Assembly: GCA_038321615.1 (NCBI GenBank)
Contig: JBBQFC010000022.1
Span: 1 to 47,863 of the forward strand
Source: JBBQFC01 sp038321615
Lineage (GTDB): Bacteria; Bacteroidota; Bacteroidia; Flavobacteriales_D; Cryomorphaceae
DNA length: 47,863 nt
Reading direction: 5' to 3'
This document shows, one piece after another, positions 36,431 through 45,597 of this stretch. The translations under genes and the position numbers were made by a program. Position 1 is the stretch's first letter. Each line of letters starts with the position of its first letter. Below the pieces are notes generated by a model that ran no database searches, was not told the DNA's origin, and saw only the letters and a program-made list of their open reading frames with translations.

Positions 36431-36716
36431 AGTTCGAAATTGGTGTGCAAAGGTAACACCGACGGGTACAGTTCGGTTTTTAGCTTTCCCCTACTTAAAG
36501 ACGCATCGTTTATAAATTGAGACTACCGAATAGAATGGACTCCGCGAAAGGAATTTAAGAAATCATTTCCCCGGCGAGTTATATGGAATTTTGAGGAAGA
36601 CATGGTAGTGCAGCGAGCTGAATATGGAATCGGGCTAACACTCGCGATTTTGATGCACTAAAAACGCGCACCCCTTACTTCCACTTGCGGAAGGAACTGT
36701 ACAAGGCGCACCCAGC
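36431..36716. other. Intergenic region between dabA and the oxidoreductase gene
   Basis: No gene is visible in these 286 bp. A short hairpin, CTTCC-N6-GGAAG at about 36679-36694, lies just downstream of the dabA stop and could be a weak terminator, although no U-run follows on the minus strand. Confidence 0.4.
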
Positions 36717-39182
36717 TTAAATCTGCTCCCAATTTAAATCACCCATATATCTATACGCTACTTGTCCCTGCGAGTCCATCGCAAGCAAGTGGAGCCACCC
36801 ATTATCGCATAAGTTTCGAACGTGGCGATGCTTCTCTAAAATGGCGGTCATTGCATCGATCGGAGCTTCTATAATTACATTTAGCTTCACCGGTTCGTGC
36901 TGGTAATTCTCTCCATCGTGTATGGATTGCATTGGCAAACCCACTCTGAGATCTCCCGAATATCCTTCTAAAACACCTACGCCAGCCGTTACATTATGCA
37001 AGGCTTTATTGCCCGAACCAAAATGCTTATTGTCAACCGTAGAAGCATAATATTGCATATTTATCCAGTTGGTCACCACCATAGGAGCTGTCATTATCAA
37101 CTCGAGAACAGAAAACCCTTGGTCCTTTTTCCAGTTGTAGGAATGAAGAAACGATTGACCTCCCAGATTTAGATTCTTGGTTCTATCGCGAGGTGCAACT
37201 ACAAAGGCGGTGCAACCAGCCAAGCCCCACTCCGGACGGACCTGAGACCAATCCTTACTGCGCGACTTTATTGCTGCATCCACGCTTCCTTCAGTGTACA
37301 TTCGCAAGGCTCTTTCTGTGCGGGAAATGTGGCCGGCTTTGGCCAAAGAATTTTTCAGGTCCGCCAGCGCTTCCTTTAAACGATTGGGCACATCGGATGC
37401 GTTGTAAATACTAATCTCGTCGGTAGTGGTGTCGTGAAGGCAAGCCAGGAAAACAGTTTCGTCTGGAATATTAATATTTTCAAGCTTCAATTGTCCGCGG
37501 ACACCTTTATCGTTGAGCACGGCAGCTGCTACTTTTGCATTTGCTTCGCCTGTGTGGCCCCCGCAAGCTCCGCAGTCAAGACCGGTAGCGTGTGGGTTGT
37601 TTACCGTGGTGGAGCCGTGGCCTACTATCAATACAAAGCTTGCAAAATTATCGCTTAGAGACATTGCATTCAAGGCATTTTTCGCCATTAGAATACGTTG
37701 CTCCAAAGGAATACCAACGGTAAGGTGCTGATGTGTAGCCACATCCAGGCTTACCCCCTTTTGCTCTGAAACCGATTGCGCCAAACCAAAATTGGCAGGA
37801 TCAGGCACTGGCCGGGTCAGGCCAAATGCATCGGTAAAAAGTTTGGGAAGGTATGATAGACCGATAGGGCTCACAAAACTGAAACAACTAACCGCTCCTG
37901 ACTTAAAGGATTTCCAAAGTTGTGATACCTGATAGCTAAGTACGCGACTTTTGTATGCAGCCATATTAGCCCGCGCATCTGGAATTTCTTCTAAAATAGT
38001 TGGCCCCGTCTGCAGGAGTACCGGGCATTGCGCTTCTCCTATGGCGTGTGCCAGTGGTATGAAATTGATAGAGAAGGCAAAAAATCCAGCAAAGCCGATG
38101 GTTTCTATTCCCGGGTCGGTCGATTCAAGGTTTCGGCGAAACACTTCGGAGCGCACATCAATACAGAAAATTGCTTGTGCTTTCAACTGTTCGATTTTGC
38201 CGGGAGCAGAAACTTTTAATTGCTTAAATTTTGCTATCAGCTCGCGTTGGGATGCTATGTCAAATGCTTCTTGCAAAATAAGCTTGTGTGCCAGTTGTTG
38301 ATTAAGACCAGCAGAAATTTCAGTATTCTTAGCCTTTTCCCACTTTGCTTGCAATTCCGGATTGTCAATACATTGAAATAAACACGCTTCCCAACAGGTG
38401 AGAACAGTAAGAAACTCGATTAATCTGCCGTCTTTCCCTCCGTACAATTCACTGTCCCAATCGAAGCGGGCCACGTATGCCGACCACCCGCCAACACGTA
38501 TCAGCAGGCGATAAAAATACTGGTCCAGATTTTTATCCGATAAGCCGAGTATTTGAAGAGCAGCCGTAAGTGCATCCAAAGGCTCGCCAGGCAGCGCCTT
38601 CACTACTTTTCGGAAGTTTTTCAAGCCGGAAATTTCAGGCGTGCGATCTACTTCTGCTTCCACCTTCCAAGCCTTAAAAATACCCGCATCCTTATGTGCT
38701 GCCACCCATGTGGCTTGACCATTGTCAAAATAGGAAGCGGCCCATGCGGTAATCCTGGAAATAACAAAACGATTCCAATCTTTTTTTGTGACCTCGGCGG
38801 CCACATCTATCAAAGTACTCACGGATATAGAATTTTGATTGAGGTCATCCGTTTTGCTCATTCTGTATATGAAAGAATCGACATTTTCCTGCGAGTAGGC
38901 GTTTTTAGCCAATGCAGCCTCCATATCCTCACGCCCTATTTTTCCTTCCAGCCACTTATTCTGGTAGAAAGAAGCGGGCAAAGTCATTTCTATTCCAGCT
39001 GTGGAAGACAACTCCTGAGCGGTGGTTTCGAATTTTTGATTAATAAATCCCCAATATGGGTTGACCGCTACAAAATTTTCTAAAGGCCAAACAGGGGCAA
39101 TTTTTTTACAAGCTTTGCGCATTGTTTCTAAAAGAGCGGTAGTTTCCATTTCTCTATTTGGGGTTAAAACGGTTTGATCCAT
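36717..39182 (-). CDS. dabA: Inorganic carbon transporter subunit DabA (DUF2309/UPF0753)
   Basis: An 821-aa protein of the DUF2309 family, now known as DabA, a beta-carbonic-anhydrase-like subunit that hydrates CO2 vectorially when coupled to DabB. Zinc-site residues fit the characterised enzyme: C340 and D342 in IFCIDVRSEVFRR, H522 in VGHGSTTVNNPHAT, and C537 in LDCGACGGHTGEANAK. Spacing between the histidine and the second cysteine (15 residues) is exactly that of the studied family member. The N-terminal NFVAVNPYWGF and the CTAFVVAPRDRTKNLNL block also match. The partner dabB is 25 bp upstream on the same strand. Start ATG at 39182 as drawn. Confidence 0.94.
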   Translation of the reverse strand: MDQTVLTPNREMETTALLETMRKACKKIAPVWPLENFVAVNPYWGFINQKFETTAQELSSTAGIEMTLPASFYQNKWLEGKIGREDMEAALAKNAYSQENVDSFIYRMSKTDDLNQNSISVSTLIDVAAEVTKKDWNRFVISRITAWAASYFDNGQATWVAAHKDAGIFKAWKVEAEVDRTPEISGLKNFRKVVKALPGEPLDALTAALQILGLSDKNLDQYFYRLLIRVGGWSAYVARFDWDSELYGGKDGRLIEFLTVLTCWEACLFQCIDNPELQAKWEKAKNTEISAGLNQQLAHKLILQEAFDIASQRELIAKFKQLKVSAPGKIEQLKAQAIFCIDVRSEVFRRNLESTDPGIETIGFAGFFAFSINFIPLAHAIGEAQCPVLLQTGPTILEEIPDARANMAAYKSRVLSYQVSQLWKSFKSGAVSCFSFVSPIGLSYLPKLFTDAFGLTRPVPDPANFGLAQSVSEQKGVSLDVATHQHLTVGIPLEQRILMAKNALNAMSLSDNFASFVLIVGHGSTTVNNPHATGLDCGACGGHTGEANAKVAAAVLNDKGVRGQLKLENINIPDETVFLACLHDTTTDEISIYNASDVPNRLKEALADLKNSLAKAGHISRTERALRMYTEGSVDAAIKSRSKDWSQVRPEWGLAGCTAFVVAPRDRTKNLNLGGQSFLHSYNWKKDQGFSVLELIMTAPMVVTNWINMQYYASTVDNKHFGSGNKALHNVTAGVGVLEGYSGDLRVGLPMQSIHDGENYQHEPVKLNVIIEAPIDAMTAILEKHRHVRNLCDNGWLHLLAMDSQGQVAYRYMGDLNWEQI

Positions 39183-39207
39183 TGAATTTTTGGTCTGTTT
39201 TTGACTT

Positions 39208-40866
39208 TTAGGAAAGCTGTTCTTCCAGTGCTTCTACTTCCAAATTTTTCTTGGTGGAATTTTGAAAGGTTACTTGCTCTAGTTCAGGCCTTTGTTCTGT
39301 AGAACGAATACGCAAGGCCCCGACCCATCGATCAAAAAGAGCATTTGCATAGAACCCGTTTCTGATATGAATCGCCAGAACGCGGTAAAATGGTTTTTGG
39401 GATAATTGAGGGGCAATAAGCTGAATGAATATTGCAGCGCTAAAGGCGACTAAGATTAACCCTATGGCAATTACCCGAGCCGGTTGGAGCGCGGAAAAAT
39501 CTGGAACTTGCTCCGAAAGCAGGGCGTGCATACCCGATTCCAGAGAGAAAAATGCTACCGTTACCAAAACTGCGAGACCTGTTGCCTGAGCGAGCAATTT
39601 TACATTCCATTTACTCGCTATGGCAGCTGTAAAGAGACGCGAAAGACCCATGATAATGATAGTGCCTATGAGCAACAGTGCCGCATCTTTTTTCAAATCC
39701 ATTCCCCACAGCAAAGCAAAAGCGGCGTAAAGGCCTAGAGCCATGGCAACACCCAAAGCAACCTTAAGCGGAGTTAGCGATTTCTCGACTTTAGTTACTT
39801 TAGAAGCTCTTACCACATCAATTACACTTCCCGATGATAAAAATGCATGCGCCTTGTAAAACGAATGAGCTACCAGGTGGAGCAAGGCGGCAGCATAGGC
39901 TCCTAATCCACAAGTCATTAAACTGAACCCCATATGACCTACGCTGGAGTATCCCAGCGCGGTTTTTACGGAGGTTTGCGTGAGGTATGCTACCGAAGCA
40001 AACAGAGCCGTGGTGCCACCTGCAATGATCAGAATAACAGAAGTATAAGTGCTTAATTCCATTACAAACGACATTCGGATAAGCAAGAACGGACCCGCAT
40101 TTAAAAGACCGGCATGCAACAGAGCAGACACCGGAGTGGGGGTTTCCATAATCTCGATCAGCCAGCCATGGGTAGGAAATTGTGCTGACTTCAGCATGGC
40201 CGAGAGTGCCAAAAACAGCGCGGCTAATTCCAGCTTCGGCTCCGCTAAAGAACCGGTTTTGATAGCACTAAAAATTACTTCGAGATTTCCGGACCCGAAT
40301 TGCTGGTAGAGCAAAACAACGGCGACGAACAAGCAAAAATCACCCAATCTGGCAAGGATGAATTTCTTTTTTGCTGCAAGCTGAGCACCTGGTCTGTCAC
40401 TGTAAAAAAGTAATAAACGATGCAAGGAGATGCTGGTTAAAATCCAGGAAATGAGCAGCAAGCCCAGGTTTCCGGAAATTACGAGCAACTGCACCGCAGC
40501 GATAGTTGCAGCGAGTCTTCCCATAAAAGCACCTTGTCGGTGATCCCCATCGAGGTAATTAATACTGTATTTCACAATTATAAATCCCAGCAGGGAAATC
40601 ATAGAGAGCATAATAATGCTCAGTGCATCAAGCCGCACGCTCAAACCGAAATCTGCAAGTCCTATTAATTCAGACTCGATAAGCGTCTGTCTATAAACTT
40701 GTATGCTGATAAATGCAGCAATGACCATACTTATAACCGTTGCTGCTTTGCTCAACCTTATGATTTGCTTGGGTCTAAAGCCCGGTTGAAACCAGGAAGC
40801 TAAAGCTACGGCCACAAAAACCAGTGGAGAGATTAGTGCAATAATTGAAGTAAGATTTTGCGACAT
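39208..40866 (-). CDS. dabB: DabB, NuoL/MrpA-like proton-conducting membrane subunit
   Basis: A 552-aa polytopic membrane protein of the NADH-quinone oxidoreductase subunit 5/L family (proton-conducting membrane transporter), with at least a dozen hydrophobic helices. Recognisable blocks: FMGRLAATIAAVQLLVISGN, PTHGWLIEIMETPTPVSALL, HAGLLNAGPFLL, and KTALGYSSVGHMGFSLM, containing the lysine and histidine used for proton movement in this family. In the Dab system the proton gradient through DabB drives DabA. The ATG at 40866 is preferred over an upstream TTG that would add 11 residues. No other Nuo or Mrp genes are adjacent, which supports DabB over a complex I subunit. Confidence 0.93.
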   Translation of the reverse strand: MSQNLTSIIALISPLVFVAVALASWFQPGFRPKQIIRLSKAATVISMVIAAFISIQVYRQTLIESELIGLADFGLSVRLDALSIIMLSMISLLGFIIVKYSINYLDGDHRQGAFMGRLAATIAAVQLLVISGNLGLLLISWILTSISLHRLLLFYSDRPGAQLAAKKKFILARLGDFCLFVAVVLLYQQFGSGNLEVIFSAIKTGSLAEPKLELAALFLALSAMLKSAQFPTHGWLIEIMETPTPVSALLHAGLLNAGPFLLIRMSFVMELSTYTSVILIIAGGTTALFASVAYLTQTSVKTALGYSSVGHMGFSLMTCGLGAYAAALLHLVAHSFYKAHAFLSSGSVIDVVRASKVTKVEKSLTPLKVALGVAMALGLYAAFALLWGMDLKKDAALLLIGTIIIMGLSRLFTAAIASKWNVKLLAQATGLAVLVTVAFFSLESGMHALLSEQVPDFSALQPARVIAIGLILVAFSAAIFIQLIAPQLSQKPFYRVLAIHIRNGFYANALFDRWVGALRIRSTEQRPELEQVTFQNSTKKNLEVEALEEQLS

Positions 40867-41184
40867 GGAAGGTTTACGCTTTGGTTTTGCCGACAGCAAT
40901 AATTGAATTCAGGCGAGTCCCGTTATCAAACTTTGTTGCTATCACACATGGGTTATTTTGCGGTGCAAATTTGAGCAAAACAAATGATAAGCTTTTATTA
41001 ATGTTTGGAATACTAATAATAAACTTCATTTATGATTAGCCGCGGCCACCTCCCAAGGATCTGGGTTAATGGCAGGTTAACATATAAAATAACAAAATAT
41101 CAAGAGCCGTTCGTGCCCCTCTTCAGTTGGGTCAGGCGAGGTATACACTTTCACGTTCCCACACTCGCCTGTCGGACGAGTAGG
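40867..41184. other. Intergenic region upstream of dabB
   Basis: About 320 bp with no supportable gene. AT-rich stretch at 40975-41035; several TTTG words occur on the minus strand but no well-spaced TTTG/TAnnTTTG pair. A long imperfect inverted repeat (CTTTCACG-TTCCC near 41148-41160 against GGGAACG and CGTGAAAG at 41183-41200) overlaps the intron remnant. Confidence 0.4.
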
Positions 41185-41509
41185 GAACGGTGCGTGAAAG
41201 TCTCCCTTCATACAGTTCGCCCCGATTTCCATCGCGGTCTCTTTATGTTTGTAAATCGCTGCTAAATACAGCTATGGCTGTACCAATATCACATGAGCAA
41301 ATAAACCGAAATTATGCTCGTACTACCTTTTGAGCCAGCGAACTGACCGATATTGGTTACACTGATCTATTTTACAAATATGCGCAGGTTAAACAGCCGC
41401 GGAAAAGATTAGGCTATCAAACCTGTTCTCGTGGCAGCCCTAACATGCACCGCCTCGGCTATGCTCAGCGCTGGCCTAAAATACCTGAAATGGAGCAGCC
41501 GAAAATCCG
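41185..41509 (-). mobile_element. Degenerate group II intron 3' end, copy 1 (maturase tail plus domain V)
   Basis: On the minus strand a broken maturase C-terminus (LKR-stop-YEHNFGLFAH, then VILVQP and stop) is followed by a 34-nt hairpin at 41185-41218 with the length, GNRA loop (GAGA) and flanking pairs of group II intron domain V. The first bases are GAAC instead of the usual GAGC, so the catalytic triad position reads AAC. The copy is homologous over its whole length to 45019-45370. Both maturase and ribozyme are degraded, so this is a fossil. Confidence 0.65.
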
Positions 41510-41539
41510 TCGTCGAAGTGATGGAGCGGAGAGGTCACT

Positions 41540-41794
41540 AAGGGTATAAAGTATTTCTAATTCATCGCCTTTTAGTATTCCCTTTTTCACATCAAAAATC
41601 AAGTCAAGTCTACCGAAAGCTTTTTGATAATCCTTTTCGTTTCTGATGGGCGTAATGCTCATATTCCATTTCGTTTGCGATATTTCGACATATTCAGTGC
41701 GGGTTCCGATAAAGCGAATCCGACAGATTTGGTGATCAAAGTTAAATGTCAAAATCAGCAGATAATCTTTGCCCTTTATATTAAAAACAATTCG
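41540..41794 (-). pseudogene. Remnant of a higB-higA toxin-antitoxin pair
   Basis: One minus-strand frame runs through two gene fragments. The upstream half (41663-41794) is the C-terminal part of a HigB/RelE-type toxin: RIVFNIKGKDYLLILTFNFD, then CRIRFIGTRTEYVEI. The downstream half (41540-41662) is the N-terminal 41 residues of a HigA antitoxin: MSITPIRNEKDYQKAFGRLD, then VKKGILKGDELEIL. HigA homology stops where the intron remnant begins. Toxin N-terminus and antitoxin HTH are missing, and a run of ten A's on the coding strand (41795-41804) precedes the toxin fragment. Toxin-before-antitoxin order is normal for this family. Confidence 0.7.
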
Positions 41795-42561
41795 TTTTTT
41801 TTTTACTTTTCAGCCCGTAAATATTCACTTTTCAGCTTTATTAATATTTTCCCGTTCAACTTTTTCAGTTTCTTGATATCCCGATTTTAGTTCCTGTTTC
41901 CAGTCAGTATATTTTGTCCAAAATCACATAAATATCGTTTTGCTATTGCTCAGATTAAATTGATTATCGCCTAAAAAAACAAAAATATTACCAATATGGT
42001 AACAAAAAAATTTTTAGCTTATGGCTAACAATGGGACGTAGCGCACGTCTGGATTTGACCCCAAATATTGGACGAAAAGCCCAAATAGAGGCACTCATTT
42101 AGGCTATACCTTTAGTGTTATAATACGACCACGAATGATTTAGATACCCTGCTTTGCAGAAACTTCGACCAGCAATAATCAATTACCAAAACGCTATACA
42201 AAAATCGCACACTCTCCAATCGGCCTTGGTCAACGTCCGAATGAACCAAACCAATAGCAAAGTAGAGCCGCTGTGGAAATACGGACGGAGACCGCCAATG
42301 TAGATGGCCAATGGGATTGTGTCAGCCCTTGTTTCAGTTAATACTTAAACCGTGTGCGATCTTCAATCTAAGAAACGGTTTTTACTTTGAGCAAAACCTC
42401 CCTTTTATGCACTTAATTTGCTTATTTTGTCCGGGCTTTTGGGGACGACTAGTTAGATAAAAAGGCAGATAAATAAACCCGATGACTTTTTCATTCATCT
42501 GATAGTCTTGGCAAGAAATTTGAAATTACAAAGATAAAAAGTGCTGGAATCATCGAACATT
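41795..42561. other. AT-rich gene-poor interval
   Basis: No intact gene. A 32-codon minus-strand stretch between stops (about 41825-41925, reading FWTKYTDWKQELKSGYQETE and more) looks like a protein C-terminus but is not recognisable. The part from 42000 to 42540 shows no frame longer than about 60 codons and no clear promoter; it holds scattered short repeats only. Confidence 0.45.
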
Positions 42562-44436
42562 ATGAAAAAAATAATTTGGCTTTTACTTTATATCCTGCTA
42601 ACTGTTAACGTAGCCTTTGCTCAAGAACCCGAATGGGTATTCAATCGACCCAATAGCTCCTTGCATTATATTGGTGTAGCTTCTGCGGCTAAAAAGAATA
42701 CAAGTTTTCAAAATATTGCTAAGAGAAACGCACTCGATGATTTGTTGAGCGAAATTCGAATTACCGTTCAAAGTGTATCTATCCTGAATCAAATTGATAA
42801 AAATGGTGCTTTCAAAGAAGAGTTTGAATCAACTATTAAATCGACAGTAGCCGATGAAATCGAAAACCTTGAGCTGGTAGCAACCTACGAAGACGAAGAA
42901 AATTATTGGGTCTATTACCGGATTTTAAAAGCTGAATATGCCAGCCAAAAACAGCGAAATCAAGAAAAGGCGCAAAAACTCGCGCTACAATTCTTTGAAA
43001 AGGCGCAAAATGCCGAAAAAGCAAAAAATTATGTAACCGCCATCGATTTTTATTTACAGTCGTTACTTGCAATCAAGGCCTACTGGGGCGAAAATATAGA
43101 AGCTACCTATCAAGGCGAATCTATTTTTTTATCCATAGAAAGTTATACCCAATTACAGATGCTTTTAGACCAGATCAATCTTGCACCCAGTTTAAATACC
43201 ATCAATTTTTCTTCGATAAATGAGAATAAACTTTTGGTTATCACAGCAGAAGACCAAGATAACGTTCCGATCGCTAAAATACCCTTGTTGGTGACCTATT
43301 TACCACAGAAGGCTCAGCTTAAAAACTATTTTACTAATGACAAAGGCGAGGCAAACATCACTGTGACTTTAGCCAACGGTGCCAATTTCAATCAAATTGA
43401 GGTGTTGCTAAACCTTAAACACTTCTCAAAAGGCAACGTTGATGACAGGTTTTACCAATATTTGATGCAGAGTTTGCGCTGCCCCACACAAAAAATAGAT
43501 TTGATTATCCCCAACACGCTCACGGCTGGCTTTAATCGTGTAGATGGCGATTTGTATCCTTTTAATTTAGATTATTTGACGGTAGATTTTAGCAATGCCA
43601 GTAATTACACTTTCAAAAATCTAAAATTGGTGCCTATTCGAGCAAAAGATAATTTTAGGCGAATTCTAGGCAATATGGGATATTATATTTCATTGCAGGA
43701 GGCCATGGATTCCGACAAGGTTGCTATCAATGAGATCAAAAGGAGCGGGATAGTCAATACATTGCTGGTGAGAAACCTGTCTACGGATACGCTGTTTATA
43801 ATGTCCGGTGAGATTTTGATAGGAGGAAAACAAGATCGGGTAGTGGCCAGCGACATGCTCATACCCCCCAATAGCGGTCAGGCAAAACTACCCGTGTACT
43901 GCGTTGAAAGAGGGCGTTGGAAGTATACTAACAATGGCGAAGAATTTTCTTCGTATTATGGCATGGCCAATGAGCATTTGAGAGATATTATAGACCATAA
44001 AGTGAGCCAGCAGACGGTTTGGAGTGAAATTTCCAACACAAATAAAAAAGACGGAGTTGATAGCTATACAGAAGCCTACACGGCCCATGCAGCCAAAAAG
44101 ACATTTAGAAAAGAAGAGCAAGAGTATGTCGATTTTTTTGAAAACGTTTTTGTCGGACAGGATGATATTATTGGTGTAATTGCCATCACAGACAACATCA
44201 TTGAAGGAGCTGATTTGTTTATTTCCAATAGGCTTTTTAAACAAGAATACCGAAAACTGATCTATGCCTATCTTGACGATGCGATCACCTACGGCGCACC
44301 GGTAAGGGTGGAAAAAAGCGTGATAGACGCCTATATCAATCAACTGCTAGACCCGCAGATACAAGGCGGGTTCGTAGAAGGAAAAGGACAAGCTTTTAGA
44401 AGAGGCAATCAGGTCATTCATATTGCTGTGTATTAA
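42562..44436 (+). CDS. Secreted LPP20-like / ARPP-1 domain protein
   Basis: A 624-aa exported protein. The signal peptide (KKIIWLLLYILLTVNVAFA) is followed by an LPP20-like domain at about 20-130 (EPEWVFNRPNSSLHYIGVAS, AKRNALDDLLSEIRI), a helical region, a beta-sandwich-like middle, and a C-terminal ARPP-1-type domain from about 335 (LKLVPIRAKDNFRRI, LFIMSGEILIGGKQDRVVAS, PVYCVERGRWKY). A GTG seven codons upstream also fits, but the ATG at 42562 starts the signal peptide directly. Codon use is visibly AT-richer than in the core genes, and the gene stands alone between two intron remnants, suggesting transfer. Function is unknown; the combination of these two domains is seldom described. Confidence 0.82.
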   Translation: MKKIIWLLLYILLTVNVAFAQEPEWVFNRPNSSLHYIGVASAAKKNTSFQNIAKRNALDDLLSEIRITVQSVSILNQIDKNGAFKEEFESTIKSTVADEIENLELVATYEDEENYWVYYRILKAEYASQKQRNQEKAQKLALQFFEKAQNAEKAKNYVTAIDFYLQSLLAIKAYWGENIEATYQGESIFLSIESYTQLQMLLDQINLAPSLNTINFSSINENKLLVITAEDQDNVPIAKIPLLVTYLPQKAQLKNYFTNDKGEANITVTLANGANFNQIEVLLNLKHFSKGNVDDRFYQYLMQSLRCPTQKIDLIIPNTLTAGFNRVDGDLYPFNLDYLTVDFSNASNYTFKNLKLVPIRAKDNFRRILGNMGYYISLQEAMDSDKVAINEIKRSGIVNTLLVRNLSTDTLFIMSGEILIGGKQDRVVASDMLIPPNSGQAKLPVYCVERGRWKYTNNGEEFSSYYGMANEHLRDIIDHKVSQQTVWSEISNTNKKDGVDSYTEAYTAHAAKKTFRKEEQEYVDFFENVFVGQDDIIGVIAITDNIIEGADLFISNRLFKQEYRKLIYAYLDDAITYGAPVRVEKSVIDAYINQLLDPQIQGGFVEGKGQAFRRGNQVIHIAVY

Positions 44437-45018
44437 AAGGTGCGATGCACAGCAATCTTCCAATGAACGTTTCAACGTCGGCCACCACTGTCCCAATGCA
44501 ATCCTAAATTGAAGTTATTTTAAAATCAACTTCTTCGTTGAGACTCTGCAATAATTCTTGAATATTCATTATTCTCTATTTTGGTTTGCTTTTATAATTC
44601 GGTCAGGAGATTTATAGTCTATTTCAAGCTCTTTAATGAACCCCTCTGCCAACAATTTTTTTACCTCTTCAATTGACAAAATAGCGTTAGTTGTATCTCT
44701 GGTTCCCAAAAATTCTAATAAGCTGGAATCTGACAAGGTTTATTTGTCCAATTCTCCTGAGAATTCTTCGGTTGCATATTCCATAGTACTAGGTTCTGGT
44801 AATTTCTCAAATTCTTAAATATCTACTTTAAAGGAATGAAGATTAAGAATTGCCCGGTCAATATAGCTTGGTTGGTATTTATAAATCTCCCTGAGCGAAA
44901 AACCTTTATTTCTGCCGAATCCATAAACACCATCTAAAGATAATTTCTACGTTTTTCGTATATTTTCGCTTACCGCTAATCGGTACAGAAACATAAATTT
45001 AAGCCCCAACTTCCCACA
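44437..45018. other. Interval with decayed small minus-strand frames
   Basis: No intact gene of normal length. Two short minus-strand frames described separately (44504-44784) look like worn coding sequence. Nothing recognisable in 44785-45018. Confidence 0.4.
44504..44784 (-). pseudogene. Possible degraded pair of small genes, unknown family
   Basis: From 44784 a frame reads MEYATEEFSGELDK, hits a stop at 44740-44742, and continues in frame with LLEFLGTRDTTNAILSIEEV, then KKLLAEGFIKELEIDYKSPD to a stop at 44569-44571. A second frame starts at 44569 (MNIQELLQSLNEEVDFKITS) and ends at 44504, the start overlapping the previous stop (TAATG). The coupling and amino acid composition suggest real but decayed genes; no family was recognised. 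Confidence 0.35.
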
Positions 45019-45370
45019 GAACCCTACGTGATAGTCTCCCTTCACACAGTCAGCCCCGATTCATATCGGGGGTTCTTTATGTTCGTAAATCGCTGCTAAA
45101 TAGAGCTAAGGTTGTACCAATAACCAATGGGCAAATAAACCGCGGTTATGCTTGTATTGCCATTTGAGCCAGCGAATTCACTGTACTGGTTACACTGATC
45201 AGTTTTACAAATATGCGCAGGGTAAACAGCCGCGAAAAAGACCGCGCCATCAAACAGCCATCGACTCCGCTCTGGGCGGGTGTTCTTACGGCAGCCTTAA
45301 CATACAACGCTCCGGTTATGCGCAGCTCAGGCCAAAAATATACCTGATATCAACCAGCGGAAAAACTGCG
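45019..45370 (-). mobile_element. Degenerate group II intron 3' end, copy 2 (maturase tail plus domain V)
   Basis: The minus strand encodes a better preserved maturase C-terminus (IRWLKWQYKHNRGLFAHW, stop at 45106-45108), matching the conserved LFAHW-type end of group II intron reverse transcriptases, followed by a 34-nt domain-V-like hairpin at 45019-45052 with the same GGGAGACT loop as copy 1. Its first bases are TGAC rather than GAGC. Upstream maturase sequence is interrupted by several stops. Same orientation as copy 1. Confidence 0.68.
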
Positions 45371-45588
45371 ATCAAAATGATAAAACTCAGTATTCCATTA
45401 AATACACTTCAAAATACCCTTAAAAGATCTTTTAAATCAATTCTAAGCCGTGCAAACGCACTGTGGAATTTGTGGTGGCAGAACCGCCAATTTTATCTGG
45501 TGCCCGCAAATTGGTGAAAACTGAGTACAAGTGAGGCTTAAAGTGACGAAAAATCGGGTTTAGGGGAAGTTGTGCAACGGCCACTGCT

Positions 45589-45597
45589 GTTAGCGGT
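45589..45597 (+). repeat. Inverted 9-mer GTTAGCGGT, downstream of beta-barrel gene
   Basis: GTTAGCGGT overlaps the stop codon of the beta-barrel gene and is the exact reverse complement of ACCGCTAAC at 46890-46898 just upstream of that gene. Confidence 0.6.

Noticed and set aside
39208..40866. Complex I subunit NuoL or Mrp antiporter subunit
   Set aside because: No other nuo or mrp genes are adjacent and the partner is a full DabA, so DabB is the better reading.
41032..41265. Plus-strand 77-codon frame near the first intron remnant
   Set aside because: Overlaps the domain-V hairpin on the other strand; composition is not protein-like.
45152..45517. Plus-strand 121-codon frame
   Set aside because: It lies antisense to the group II maturase tail, matches no family I know, and its antisense strand explains the conservation with copy 1.
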